In this document: positions 33,295-41,362 of the stretch, one piece after another
How the letters are laid out: each line of letters begins with the position of its first letter
Position numbering within the stretch: position 1 is the stretch's first letter
DNA from: Shewanella fodinae
GTDB lineage: Bacteria; Pseudomonadota; Gammaproteobacteria; Enterobacterales; Shewanellaceae
Length of the DNA: 64,000 bases
Reading direction: 5' to 3'
Assembly (NCBI RefSeq): GCF_014651955.1
Contig: NZ_BMXW01000006.1
Coordinates: 130,021-194,020 of the forward strand
Program-made: the position numbers and the translations under genes
The notes under the pieces: generated by a model
The model's database searches: none
Seen by the model: only the letters and a program-made list of their open reading frames with translations
What the model was told of the DNA's origin: nothing

Positions 33295-33888
33295 TTAAGC
33301 TTTTGATATCACTGCGGCCAATTGCTGTTTCTGTTCTTGAGTGTTGACATTCACAAACGCATTGGGTTGATCAGCAAATGATACTCTGGCGACTTTAAAA
33401 TCTTCAAACCAGCTTTCTACTCGACGCTGGCCACTCTCCAAGTAAGTCTTTAATGATTGCCGTAGTTTCGGCTTCAACAATAACACCACCGAATGATCGC
33501 GTTCACCATCGGTTGCCACCGCTAAGTCAGCATCTTCCGCCAGAAGTTGCTGCTGCATGCGTTGCGCTAAATCCAGTGGTAACAATGGACAATCACAAGG
33601 CACCACCAACATCAGCTCGGTCTGACATTCCGCCAGGCCACTGTAGATACCCGCCAGCGGTCCAAGAAAACCTTGCAACTGATCAGCAAAGACCTCAAAA
33701 CCGAAAGCAGCATACCTTTCCTGATTTTTATTAGCGTTGATCCGTATCTTATTTACTTGATTTCTAAGTCGGTCAATCACATGCACAATCATGGGTTTAT
33801 CCAAGAGCTCGATCAGCCCCTTATCTTCGCCCCCCATGCGTCTTGCCAGCCCACCGGCAAGAATCATTGCTTCAATCTGCTGCGACAT
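33295..33888 (-). CDS. mobA: Molybdenum cofactor guanylyltransferase
   Basis: MobA attaches GMP to Mo-molybdopterin to make the MGD cofactor used by formate dehydrogenases. The 197-residue protein has the nucleotidyltransferase start AMILAGGLARRMGGEDKGLIEL, with the later LGPLAGIYSGL and MLVVPCDCPLLPLDL (metal-binding Asp). Its length matches the E. coli enzyme. The start overlaps the end of the tupC gene by 17 bases, indicating tight coupling within the operon. Confidence 0.95.
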   Translation of the reverse strand: MSQQIEAMILAGGLARRMGGEDKGLIELLDKPMIVHVIDRLRNQVNKIRINANKNQERYAAFGFEVFADQLQGFLGPLAGIYSGLAECQTELMLVVPCDCPLLPLDLAQRMQQQLLAEDADLAVATDGERDHSVVLLLKPKLRQSLKTYLESGQRRVESWFEDFKVARVSFADQPNAFVNVNTQEQKQQLAAVISKA

Positions 33889-34576
33889 GATGTCTGTTCA
33901 ACTCCGCCTGTGTCCCCGAATATAATTGAGTAGTCGTAATCCGCTGCGACTTAATTTGCCAACGTTCATTGCATAATTGAATTAACTCAGAGTCCTGGTG
34001 ACTACTTATCAACAGCCCGGTGTGTTGATGTTTTAATTCGCCGATCATCTGACAAACCAACTGTTGCGATACCTGATCCATATTGGAGATAGGTTCATCC
34101 AGCATCAGTAATGATGGTTTCAACAACCACACTCGAGCCAGCGCCAATCGCTGCCGTTCACCTCCAGATAAAGTGGAGGCATTGGCTTTCAGTAAATTAT
34201 CCAGTTTCGCCAGTTCGATGGCAGAGGTCATACGTTGACGCTGTTCAGCCTCACTCAGCCTACTGTAGCGCTGAACCAGCTGCAAATTGTAGCTGACATT
34301 ACCTTCAAACAGATAGGGATGTTGATGCAGATACAAGGCTTTACCAAGCAAGGAATCTTTACGCCACCAAGATGCCTTAGCGAAACCTTCAGCCACAATA
34401 GCGCCACGGGTTGGCCGTAACAACCCGGCCAATAACTTCATTAACGTGGTTTTACCACTGCCATTATCTCCACTAAGGTAGATAACGTCATTTTGGCTAA
34501 AACACAGATGTTCGGCGGTGAACAGCTGACGTTCACCAAAGCGCATCTCGATATCACTGGCAATAAGTCTGCACAT
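33872..34576 (-). CDS. tupC: ABC transporter ATPase, tungstate/molybdate type
   Basis: A 234-residue ATPase with Walker A GDNGSGKTT, the signature LSGGERQRLALARVW, Walker B SLLMLDEPISNMD and the switch His in LLISSHQDSELI. It has no C-terminal TOBE-type extension, unlike ModC, and its partner proteins are TupA- and TupB-like. Import of tungstate (or molybdate) is therefore the likely role. It is eight bases after the permease gene and overlaps mobA. Family and transporter type are confident; W versus Mo preference cannot be read from the sequence. Confidence 0.85.
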   Translation of the reverse strand: MCRLIASDIEMRFGERQLFTAEHLCFSQNDVIYLSGDNGSGKTTLMKLLAGLLRPTRGAIVAEGFAKASWWRKDSLLGKALYLHQHPYLFEGNVSYNLQLVQRYSRLSEAEQRQRMTSAIELAKLDNLLKANASTLSGGERQRLALARVWLLKPSLLMLDEPISNMDQVSQQLVCQMIGELKHQHTGLLISSHQDSELIQLCNERWQIKSQRITTTQLYSGTQAELNRHHVAAD

Positions 34577-34584
34577 ATGACGTC

Positions 34585-35292
34585 CTAATGGCTTCGTGGC
34601 TGAGCCGCACCACGCAAGGCTCCCAGCATAAAATTCAGGATCAGTGACAAAATCAGTAACACCAGCCCCAAGGCAATCGCCTGCGCAAAGTCACCTTTGC
34701 TGGTTTCCAGGGCAATAGCCGTAGGGATATTGCGGGTTACCTCGGCAATGTTACCGCCCACCATCATGGAACAACCCACTTCTGTCACAATGCGAGAGAA
34801 CGCAGCGATGACGGCCATCAACAGCGGCACCCGCAGCTCACGACAAATCACCCACACCGCGCCTAACCAGCTGGCCCCCAAGGTGCGGCAGGTCTCCCAG
34901 GCACGCCGATCAACACTGGTGAAAGCGGCATGGCTCATGGCCACCAGCACAGGTGCACAGATCATCATCTGCCCCACAATCATCCCTTTTTGGGTGAACA
35001 GCCAGTGCAGATCGCCAAAGGCACCATTGCGGGTAAGCAGCAGATATACCAGCAAACCAATCACCACCGTGGGTACTGACTGTAATGTCTGCACCAGATT
35101 AATAGCAATCCAATGACCACGAAAATGGCTGAATGCTAGTATAAATCCGATGATTAATGAGGGGACAAGGGTGATAAGCAGTGCCGCGAACGACACGGAA
35201 AAAGACACTGAGATGATCGACCAGACTTCAGGGTCCAGACTAAACAGCAGGCCAAAGGCCTGCTGTATCAGGGCTAACCAGCCTTCTGTCAT
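34585..35292 (-). CDS. tupB: ABC transporter permease, tungstate/molybdate type
   Basis: A 235-residue permease with a TupB-like layout: five or so hydrophobic segments and the EAA-type loop around ETCRTLGASWLGAVWVICREL. The membrane residues SVPTVVIGLLVYLLLTRNG and SRIVTEVGCSMMVGGNIAEVTRNIPTAI fit tungstate-type permeases. It overlaps the start-side neighbour tupA by ATGA (35289-35292) and is followed by tupC, completing an ABC importer with one permease gene. It probably acts as a homodimer. Confidence 0.87.
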   Translation of the reverse strand: MTEGWLALIQQAFGLLFSLDPEVWSIISVSFSVSFAALLITLVPSLIIGFILAFSHFRGHWIAINLVQTLQSVPTVVIGLLVYLLLTRNGAFGDLHWLFTQKGMIVGQMMICAPVLVAMSHAAFTSVDRRAWETCRTLGASWLGAVWVICRELRVPLLMAVIAAFSRIVTEVGCSMMVGGNIAEVTRNIPTAIALETSKGDFAQAIALGLVLLILSLILNFMLGALRGAAQPRSH

Positions 35293-36107
35293 TTGTGATA
35301 AGTGGCTTTAAACAGCTGCTGTCCTTGCACTTTAAAGTCATTGATCAATTGCTGACCTTTATCACTGATGAGCCAGTCACTGAATGCACGGGCACCTTTA
35401 TGGTTCAAATCTGGATATTTTTTAGCGTTGATCAGAATAACCTGATAAGGGTTAGCCAGTGTTTTACCGCCGTCAAAATCGATCTGCAGATCCAATTTGC
35501 CTTCATAAGCGATGTAAGTGCCACGATCCGACAGAGTATATCCCTGCATTTCGTTAGCCATCAGCAGTGTCTTACCCATGCCTTGGCCTACCGATTTATA
35601 TCCGGCAAAATCAGGTTTCACGTCAGCCGCTTTCCAGATCAACAGTTCTTTCTTGTTGGTACCTGAATCGTCACCGCGAGAGATAAAAGGAACACCTGAC
35701 TTGGCGATTTTTGTGAAAGCTTCTTCGGCAGATTTGCTGTCGCGGATTTTAGCAGGGTCATTTTTCGGACCGAGCACCACAAAATCGTTTTCCATAATGC
35801 CGCGAGGCTCAACACCAAAGCCATCGTTAACAAATTTAGCTTCAGCATTTGGCGCATGGGTCATCACCAGATCCACATCGCCCTGAGAACCGAGTTTCAG
35901 CGCCTTACCGGTACCAGTGGCAATCACCTGTACTTTGTAACCGGTATCAGCTTCAAACTTAGGCAGCAAATACCCCAGCAAGCCTGAGTTTTCAGTGCTG
36001 GTGGTAGTTGCGAGTTTGATGATTTTTGTATCCTGGGCATAAGCGGAGATATTAAACAGCATCCCAGCAGCAACAACGAACCCCAACAGTTGTTTCATTT
36101 TCAGCAT
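35289..36107 (-). CDS. tupA: Tungstate/molybdate-binding periplasmic protein
   Basis: A 272-residue exported binding protein: signal peptide MLKMKQLLGFVVAAGMLFNISAYAQD, then KLATTTSTENSGLLGYLLPKFE, the TTTS-SGL signature by which TupA differs from ModA. Later segments GTGKALKLGSQGDVDLVMTHAP and SRGDDSGTNKKELLIWK fit the family. I chose ATG 36107 because AAGGAG lies five bases before it and the signal peptide begins there. It is the first gene of the tup-mob-moe-moa operon. Confidence 0.88.
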   Translation of the reverse strand: MLKMKQLLGFVVAAGMLFNISAYAQDTKIIKLATTTSTENSGLLGYLLPKFEADTGYKVQVIATGTGKALKLGSQGDVDLVMTHAPNAEAKFVNDGFGVEPRGIMENDFVVLGPKNDPAKIRDSKSAEEAFTKIAKSGVPFISRGDDSGTNKKELLIWKAADVKPDFAGYKSVGQGMGKTLLMANEMQGYTLSDRGTYIAYEGKLDLQIDFDGGKTLANPYQVILINAKKYPDLNHKGARAFSDWLISDKGQQLINDFKVQGQQLFKATYHK

Positions 36108-36241
36108 GATTGCTCCTTGATAATACGGAACGGATTTCCATTCATAGCGGGAAACCTTGTCCATTTTTTATTTCGGCCAAATATAGCAATTTAGATGCCA
36201 CTACCAATTTTGGGCAAAATGCGTACAAGAGGGTAGTTTCA

Positions 36242-36257
36242 TGTGAGCCAAATCACA
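36242..36257. promoter_or_regulatory. CRP-type site between tupA and the sigma-54 regulator
   Basis: TGTGA-GCCAAA-TCACA at 36242-36257 matches the CRP consensus TGTGA-N6-TCACA at every fixed position. It is 135 bases upstream of tupA and about 100 bases upstream of the divergent response-regulator gene, so it could serve either. Confidence 0.75.
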
Positions 36258-36355
36258 AGCTTATTAAAAACCATCCAGACATTTTGTCACACACAAGTTT
36301 TTACATGGCCCATACTGACCAATTTATGCAACATCAATGATAGAATGCTAGGCTA

Positions 36356-37768
36356 ATGAGTCAAAATGTCTTGCCGAATAAGTCTATGAGCCAAATTGAT
36401 CCGCCACTAAAGCCACTACCGTCTGCGGTATCGGTATTGATCGTTGATGATGAACCGGGAATGCGGAGTTTTCTCAGTAAAGCACTGACCAAAAAATTCG
36501 CCCTCGTTGAAACAGCCGCCAGCATTGAAGAGGCGGAACAATTGCGCAGTCGCTGCCATTTTGATCTGCTAATAGTCGACATTCGGCTGCCGGGACGTTC
36601 CGGTATCGAATGGCGCGAAGCATTAGATGATCAGGAACGCCGCTCCGATATTATTTTCATGACCGGTTATGCCGATATGGATGTGGCAATTCAGGCACTG
36701 CGTGCTGGTGCGTCAGATTTTATCCTCAAGCCGTTCCATCTGGACCAGATGATGCAGTCAGTGGATCGCTGTATCGAACGGCGACTGCTGAAACGCGAAA
36801 ATTTGATGCTACGCCGCGAGGTGTCAGCAGGTTATTCCTCTTCAATTATCGGCAACAGCGATGCCATGAAAGAGGTGAAACGCATCATTGAGCGCGTGGC
36901 ACCAACCAATTCGGTGATCCTCATAGAAGGGGAGTCAGGCACAGGCAAAGAGTTGGTCGCGCGTCAGTTACATCTACTCAGTGGCCGCCAAGGGCCGTTC
37001 GTGCCAGTAAACTGTGGTGCCATTGCGCCGGAGCTGTTGGAAAGCGAATTGTTTGGTCACACCGCAGGTTCTTTTACTGGCGCCAAAGGGAACCGTGAAG
37101 GTCTATTCAGTTTTGCCTCCGGTGGCACCATTTTTCTCGATGAAATCGGCGAGATGCCGCTGAAGATGCAAACATCGTTGCTGCGGGTATTAGAGCAGAA
37201 ATCCATCCGCCCCGTCGGCAGCGAAAAAGAGGTGGCTATCGATGTCAGAGTCATTGCTGCTACTAACCGTAAACTGGCTGAAGAAGTGGAAGCGGGTGGG
37301 TTCCGTCGCGATCTGTTTTATCGGCTGAATGTGCTCAATATTGTGATCCCGCCGCTGCGTAGCCGTCCTGAAGATGTGGTGGAACTGACCCATCATTTTA
37401 CCCGTCAACTGGGCGCAGAACTGGGGGTACGCGAAGTCGTATGGAGCCATGAAGATCTGCTGAAACTGCAGCAATATTCTTGGCCCGGCAATATCCGCGA
37501 ACTGCGCAACATGATTGAACGTTGCCTGCTGCTGGGTAAACCACCGGCAGAATACTGGAAAGAATTACCCAAAATGGAACAACCGGTACAAACCGGCTAC
37601 CCGCTGGATTGGCCATTAAAAGATGTGGAACGCGATCATGTCACGGCGGTAGTTGATGCTCACGGTGGCAACAAATCGGCAGCGGCAAGAATTCTTGGTG
37701 TATCGCGTAAGACGTTGGATCGTAAATATAAAGAGTGGTTTGATACCGACCCGGATGCGGAGGATTAA
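36356..37768 (+). CDS. Sigma-54-dependent response regulator (NtrC type)
   Basis: A 470-residue regulator with a receiver domain whose phospho-acceptor is Asp75 (LLIVDIRLPG) and conserved Lys125. The AAA+ domain has Walker A GESGTGKE at 192-199 and a sigma-54 contact loop GSFTGA at 238-243. The usual motif is GAFTGA, so the second residue is changed. A Fis-type helix-turn-helix closes the protein (GGNKSAAARILGVSRKTLDRKYKEW). It is followed at zero spacing by the cognate kinase gene. Targets are unknown. The position divergent to tupA suggests, but does not prove, control of metal uptake. Confidence 0.92.
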   Translation: MSQNVLPNKSMSQIDPPLKPLPSAVSVLIVDDEPGMRSFLSKALTKKFALVETAASIEEAEQLRSRCHFDLLIVDIRLPGRSGIEWREALDDQERRSDIIFMTGYADMDVAIQALRAGASDFILKPFHLDQMMQSVDRCIERRLLKRENLMLRREVSAGYSSSIIGNSDAMKEVKRIIERVAPTNSVILIEGESGTGKELVARQLHLLSGRQGPFVPVNCGAIAPELLESELFGHTAGSFTGAKGNREGLFSFASGGTIFLDEIGEMPLKMQTSLLRVLEQKSIRPVGSEKEVAIDVRVIAATNRKLAEEVEAGGFRRDLFYRLNVLNIVIPPLRSRPEDVVELTHHFTRQLGAELGVREVVWSHEDLLKLQQYSWPGNIRELRNMIERCLLLGKPPAEYWKELPKMEQPVQTGYPLDWPLKDVERDHVTAVVDAHGGNKSAAARILGVSRKTLDRKYKEWFDTDPDAED

Positions 37769-39901
37769 GTGTCGCTGTTTCAGCGGTTTTTCGGCCTTAC
37801 TTGGCGGCAGATGCAAGCCAAGGTGCGTTATCGCATTTTAATCCTGACACTGTTGCCTATCTTGCTGACACTGGTGAGTCTGGTATTTATCACGATTTAC
37901 TGGAATATCAGCTACACAGGCAAGCAGCTGTTTATGAAGGTCAAAGCCGATCTTACGGTAGCCATAAACACGCTGTCATCGGTACAGGATCATCAAGAAA
38001 AGCAGCTGGAAAGAGTCATGCACTCTTATGAATTCCAGACCGGTTTTCGCGCTATCGAAAACGGCAATAATGCACAACTGGACGCGATTCATGAGTTTTT
38101 GCAGCAACAGCAGAAACTACTTAACCTGGATTTCCTGCGCTTAGTGAGCATTGATAACGTGGCTGGAGACCCGCAATTACGGCAGATGTTGCCCAGAGTG
38201 ATAGGACATCAGGCTTACTCTGGGTTGATGGTACTCGGGGATTCCGAACTCACCCGCATAGACAGTCATCTGGCACAACGCGCACATATCCCAATCGTTG
38301 CGACGCCAAGAGCACAAGTACCTAAAAACGCAGAAGAAACAAGAGGCTTGTTAAGCCGCAGCTTATTACCTGTACCCGATGCACAAGGGCATGTTGGCTG
38401 GTATCTGGACGGTGGAACACTGATCAACGGTGATACCCGCATTGTCGATCATATCCGCGATTTAGTGTATGACAAAGGCACACTGCCGGATCACTCCATA
38501 GGCACAGTCACCATTTTCCTCAACAACATCCGTATCAGTACCAATGTGCCGCTGAATATCGGCCCAGGGCATGACCGAATGCAGGGCCGAGCACTCGGAA
38601 CACTAGTGTCTGAAGAAGTACGGCAAAAGGTGTTGGATCAAGGCAAACTGTGGATTGACCGCGCCTTTGTCTATAACGACTGGTTCATTTCGGCCTATGC
38701 GCCACTTGAGGATATCCGGGGTAAACGCATCGGGATGATTTACAGCGGTTTTTCCGAAGCCCCGTTTATCCATAATTACCTGCTAAACATAATTGAGCTG
38801 GGCACCATACTGATGCTGGTATTGCTGGTTTCTGGCATGCTGGTTTATCGCGGCGCTTACAGTTTGTTGCAACCCATTGAACGTATTCATCATGTTGTCA
38901 ACGCGGTGCAATCAGGTCGCAATATGCGTATTGGCGCGCTGGGACTGGATCGCGACAACGAACTGGCGAATCTGGCAGAACAGTTTGATCGGATGCTGGA
39001 TCTGTTACAACACCGCAATGCGCAAATCCAGGCAGCTGCTGAGCAGTTGGAGATGAAAGTCGAAGAACGCACCCGCAGCTTGCAGGAGAAAACCGAAGAA
39101 CTCCAGAAAAACGTTAAGCTGCTGAATGAAACCCGCCATCAATTGGTCACTAACGAAAAGCTTACAGCGCTAGGGGAACTGACTGCCGGTATTGCCCATG
39201 AAATCAATAACCCTACCGCAGTCATCCTCGGCAATATGGAGTTGTTACGTTACGAACTGGGTGATAATGCCAGTAGCGTGCAAGAAGAAATAGACCTAAT
39301 TATTCAGCAGGTTGGCCGCATTAGTACCATTATTCGCAGCCTACTGCAATACAGCCGTCCCGGCGAATTCAATGCGCCATTAGAGATCCAACAGTTAACA
39401 CCGATCATTGAAGAGATGCAGTTGCTGGTACGTCATTCCCTCGGAAAACAAGAAGTCGTGTTATTACCAGAGCTACACGCCAGTTATCCGGTAGAGGTTA
39501 ACCGACCACAATTGTTGCAGGTGTTGATCAACATGGTGATGAATGCAGCACATGCGATGGATGGTAAAGGACGGATCTGGCTGCGCGCCTATGACTGGGT
39601 GGTACAAGGTGAACCTATCGGTGCCAGAATTGAAATTGAAGACGAAGGCCGTGGCATTCCCGCCGATCAGATTGGTCGCATCTTTGATCCGTTTTACACC
39701 ACCCGTAAGGATGGTACTGGCTTGGGCTTATCGCTAAGTTACGGCATCATCAACCGTATAGGTGGCACGATTGATGTCCGTTCAATCGTTGGTAAAGGAA
39801 CGTTATTTACCATTAGTTTGCACCACCGCGCCAAAGAGCCATTCAACCCACCTTACGACAATTTGTTCGGACAAGCCGACGATAGCAGTGCTTCATCCTA
39901 G
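37769..39901 (+). CDS. Membrane-bound sensor histidine kinase, partner of the preceding regulator
   Basis: The 710-residue kinase has two transmembrane segments (about 23-45 and 340-360) enclosing a periplasmic sensing domain of about 290 residues, probably a double Cache fold. A HAMP-like linker (about 362-415) and a coiled coil follow. The phospho-acceptor is His477 in ELTAGIAHEINNPTAV. The ATPase domain has N box (NMVMNAAHAM), EDEGRGIP and GTGLGLSLSYGI. The start is GTG 37769, directly after the regulator's TAA and with GGAGG five bases before it. The signal sensed is unknown. Confidence 0.9.
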   Translation: MSLFQRFFGLTWRQMQAKVRYRILILTLLPILLTLVSLVFITIYWNISYTGKQLFMKVKADLTVAINTLSSVQDHQEKQLERVMHSYEFQTGFRAIENGNNAQLDAIHEFLQQQQKLLNLDFLRLVSIDNVAGDPQLRQMLPRVIGHQAYSGLMVLGDSELTRIDSHLAQRAHIPIVATPRAQVPKNAEETRGLLSRSLLPVPDAQGHVGWYLDGGTLINGDTRIVDHIRDLVYDKGTLPDHSIGTVTIFLNNIRISTNVPLNIGPGHDRMQGRALGTLVSEEVRQKVLDQGKLWIDRAFVYNDWFISAYAPLEDIRGKRIGMIYSGFSEAPFIHNYLLNIIELGTILMLVLLVSGMLVYRGAYSLLQPIERIHHVVNAVQSGRNMRIGALGLDRDNELANLAEQFDRMLDLLQHRNAQIQAAAEQLEMKVEERTRSLQEKTEELQKNVKLLNETRHQLVTNEKLTALGELTAGIAHEINNPTAVILGNMELLRYELGDNASSVQEEIDLIIQQVGRISTIIRSLLQYSRPGEFNAPLEIQQLTPIIEEMQLLVRHSLGKQEVVLLPELHASYPVEVNRPQLLQVLINMVMNAAHAMDGKGRIWLRAYDWVVQGEPIGARIEIEDEGRGIPADQIGRIFDPFYTTRKDGTGLGLSLSYGIINRIGGTIDVRSIVGKGTLFTISLHHRAKEPFNPPYDNLFGQADDSSASS

Positions 39902-39906
39902 CAAAA

Positions 39907-40038
39907 GATAAAAAAAGACCGGGTTATTAACCCGGCCACAAAGAGTGTGTGAGCAATGTCGTGCTTTGCAAACTCAGGAACACCATAATTCGAAGTCATT
40001 ACCACAAAACTTGTCATTAAGGATGAGTTTTGGAACGC
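39907..40038 (-). ncRNA. ryhB: RyhB small RNA
   Basis: The minus strand at 39948-39967 reads AAAGCACGACATTGCTCACA, identical over 20 bases to the conserved base-pairing core of E. coli RyhB, the iron-sparing regulatory RNA. Upstream lies a promoter with -35 TTGCAA (40068-40073), a 17-base spacer and -10 TACTAT (40045-40050). A Fur-box-like sequence (40047-40065) lies across it. Transcription should begin near 40038. The RNA would end at a hairpin CCGGGTT-A-AACCCGG-like stem (39919-39935) followed by a run of T. The predicted transcript is about 130 nucleotides, longer than the 90-nucleotide E. coli form, as I recall also for Vibrio and Shewanella. It lies between two convergent protein genes and has no open reading frame. 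Confidence 0.93.
39911..39937 (-). terminator. Terminator of ryhB
   Basis: On the minus strand GGCCGGGTTAATAACCCGG forms a stem with a small loop, followed by TCTTTTTTT. The T-run is only on the minus-strand side. Confidence 0.85.
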
Positions 40039-40044
40039 ACATTA

Positions 40045-40073
40045 ATAGTAATGATTCTCATTTAGATTTGCAA
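40045..40073 (-). promoter_or_regulatory. ryhB promoter with overlapping Fur box
   Basis: Sigma-70 promoter TTGCAA-N17-TACTAT. The spacer and -10 overlap AGTAATGATTCTCATTTAG (40047-40065), which matches the 19-base Fur consensus at 12 positions with the TAATGAT-x-x-TCATT core intact. Fur with iron would silence the gene. Confidence 0.85.
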
Positions 40074-40102
40074 GCATTATTTTTGTACGACATCATATTT
40101 TT

Positions 40103-40792
40103 TTAGATCCGGTTATCACCCACACTGCACGACAGTATGCGGCTAATCTGCGCCATACTGCGACCACTGCACTGCTGCCAGTGATTAAACACGGCCTGTA
40201 CCTGATTCAGGCCACTCAAAGAGGTGAAACTGGCATCCACTAACTGATGCGCCTTGAAGTAACCTTTAACATCGTCGGTCAGCAAGAAGGTATCTTTGCC
40301 TATATTTCGCAAAAAATACGGGCCAGTATTACCTCCGAGCCTAGCGCCACGTTGTTTAAGTTGCAGCCAAAGCCCGACGATCTCTTCTACTGGCCACAGC
40401 GCAATATAACGTGCCAGACTGCCGTGCTCCTGGGCAATTTCACGCACCATCTGGGCATTGTCGTAAATCGCTTGTGTTTTTTTGAGATGGCGGATCAACT
40501 GCGGATCTGCGGCACGCTGCTGGATCTGTTCCGGCGACAACATCAGCACTTTCGATGGCTCAAAATCAAAAAATGCCTGCTGATAAAGTGGCCATTTATG
40601 TTCCACCACTTTCCAGACAAACCCACTCTGAAATACCTGCTTACTCATAGCAGATAACAGTTCAGCGTCGGAATACTGTTGCAACTCATCAGGGGTTAAC
40701 ACTTCTGGTAACAGGCTTTCCAACCGTTCAGGGCCACCCTTGCGTTCACTGGCACGGGCATATATCTCATCAAACGCTTCAGGTTTATTCAT
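40103..40792 (-). CDS. DNA-3-methyladenine glycosylase I family protein
   Basis: A 229-residue protein with a HhH-glycosylase-type helical fold of the Tag family: FDEIYARASERKGG, MSKQVFQSGFVWKVVEHKWPLYQQAFFDFEP, MVREIAQEHGSLARYIALW and the C-terminal LGGNTGPYFLRNIGKDTFLLTDDVKGY. Such enzymes remove alkylated bases from DNA. I start at ATG 40792 (MNKPEAF) because residues upstream of it are not conserved-looking and run into intergenic sequence. It is convergent with the histidine kinase across ryhB. I do not see the zinc-binding cysteines of E. coli Tag, so exact specificity is uncertain. Confidence 0.75.
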   Translation of the reverse strand: MNKPEAFDEIYARASERKGGPERLESLLPEVLTPDELQQYSDAELLSAMSKQVFQSGFVWKVVEHKWPLYQQAFFDFEPSKVLMLSPEQIQQRAADPQLIRHLKKTQAIYDNAQMVREIAQEHGSLARYIALWPVEEIVGLWLQLKQRGARLGGNTGPYFLRNIGKDTFLLTDDVKGYFKAHQLVDASFTSLSGLNQVQAVFNHWQQCSGRSMAQISRILSCSVGDNRI

Positions 40793-40907
40793 GGTATGTG
40801 TCCCTACTGCTAGGTATCCGAAGTTCGGCACCCTGCATGGCGAAATTAAATGCTCACTGTTCAACTTATAGTTTTGGTTACTCTGACTCAACAGGCAACC
40901 TTTATGG

Positions 40908-41337
40908 ATGCTCCATCGATATCGTATGCTGGTATTTGCCACAGTAGTGCAACGGGGGAGCATTAATCGCTGCGGCACAGACACTCAACATCAGCCGCTA
41001 CATGGTCTGCCAGTATCTGCAGAAATTGCAGCAATGCCTTCGCTGCCGTCTGTCGCATCGCCCCTCTGGCGCTATCCGCCATCCGCCTGGCAGACAATAA
41101 CCGGGAATTCTTTGGCAACTTTACGCAATTACGGCAATTAGCAATACAAACTGAACGGTATTGCCACAGCACAACTCATGCGCCAAGCAACAGCGGCTGC
41201 CGCTGGATTATCAACTAGCGCCGTTAACGCTCAGTTGCTATCAATCTTGCGCAGATATGCCGCCAGCGCGCATCCAAGTGTTATAGGATTTTTTGCAGCG
41301 ACGACTGGGGCAATTGGCCGCAACCCGCTACAGTTAA
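40908..41337 (+). pseudogene. Decayed LysR-type regulator gene
   Basis: Two reading frames together recreate a LysR N-terminus: ATG 40908 reads MLHRYRMLVFATVVQRGS, then after a one-base shift ALIAAAQTLNISRYMVCQYLQKLQQ continues the helix-turn-helix, and a stop interrupts at 41098. A short C-terminal-like piece DFLQRRLGQLAATRYS ends with TAA at 41335, in the same frame as the second segment. Only about 430 bases remain of a gene that should be about 900, so the middle is deleted. It stands just before the GST gene it may once have regulated. Confidence 0.7.
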
Positions 41338-41362
41338 AGTGACCAAATTGCCGGAGGGCGCG

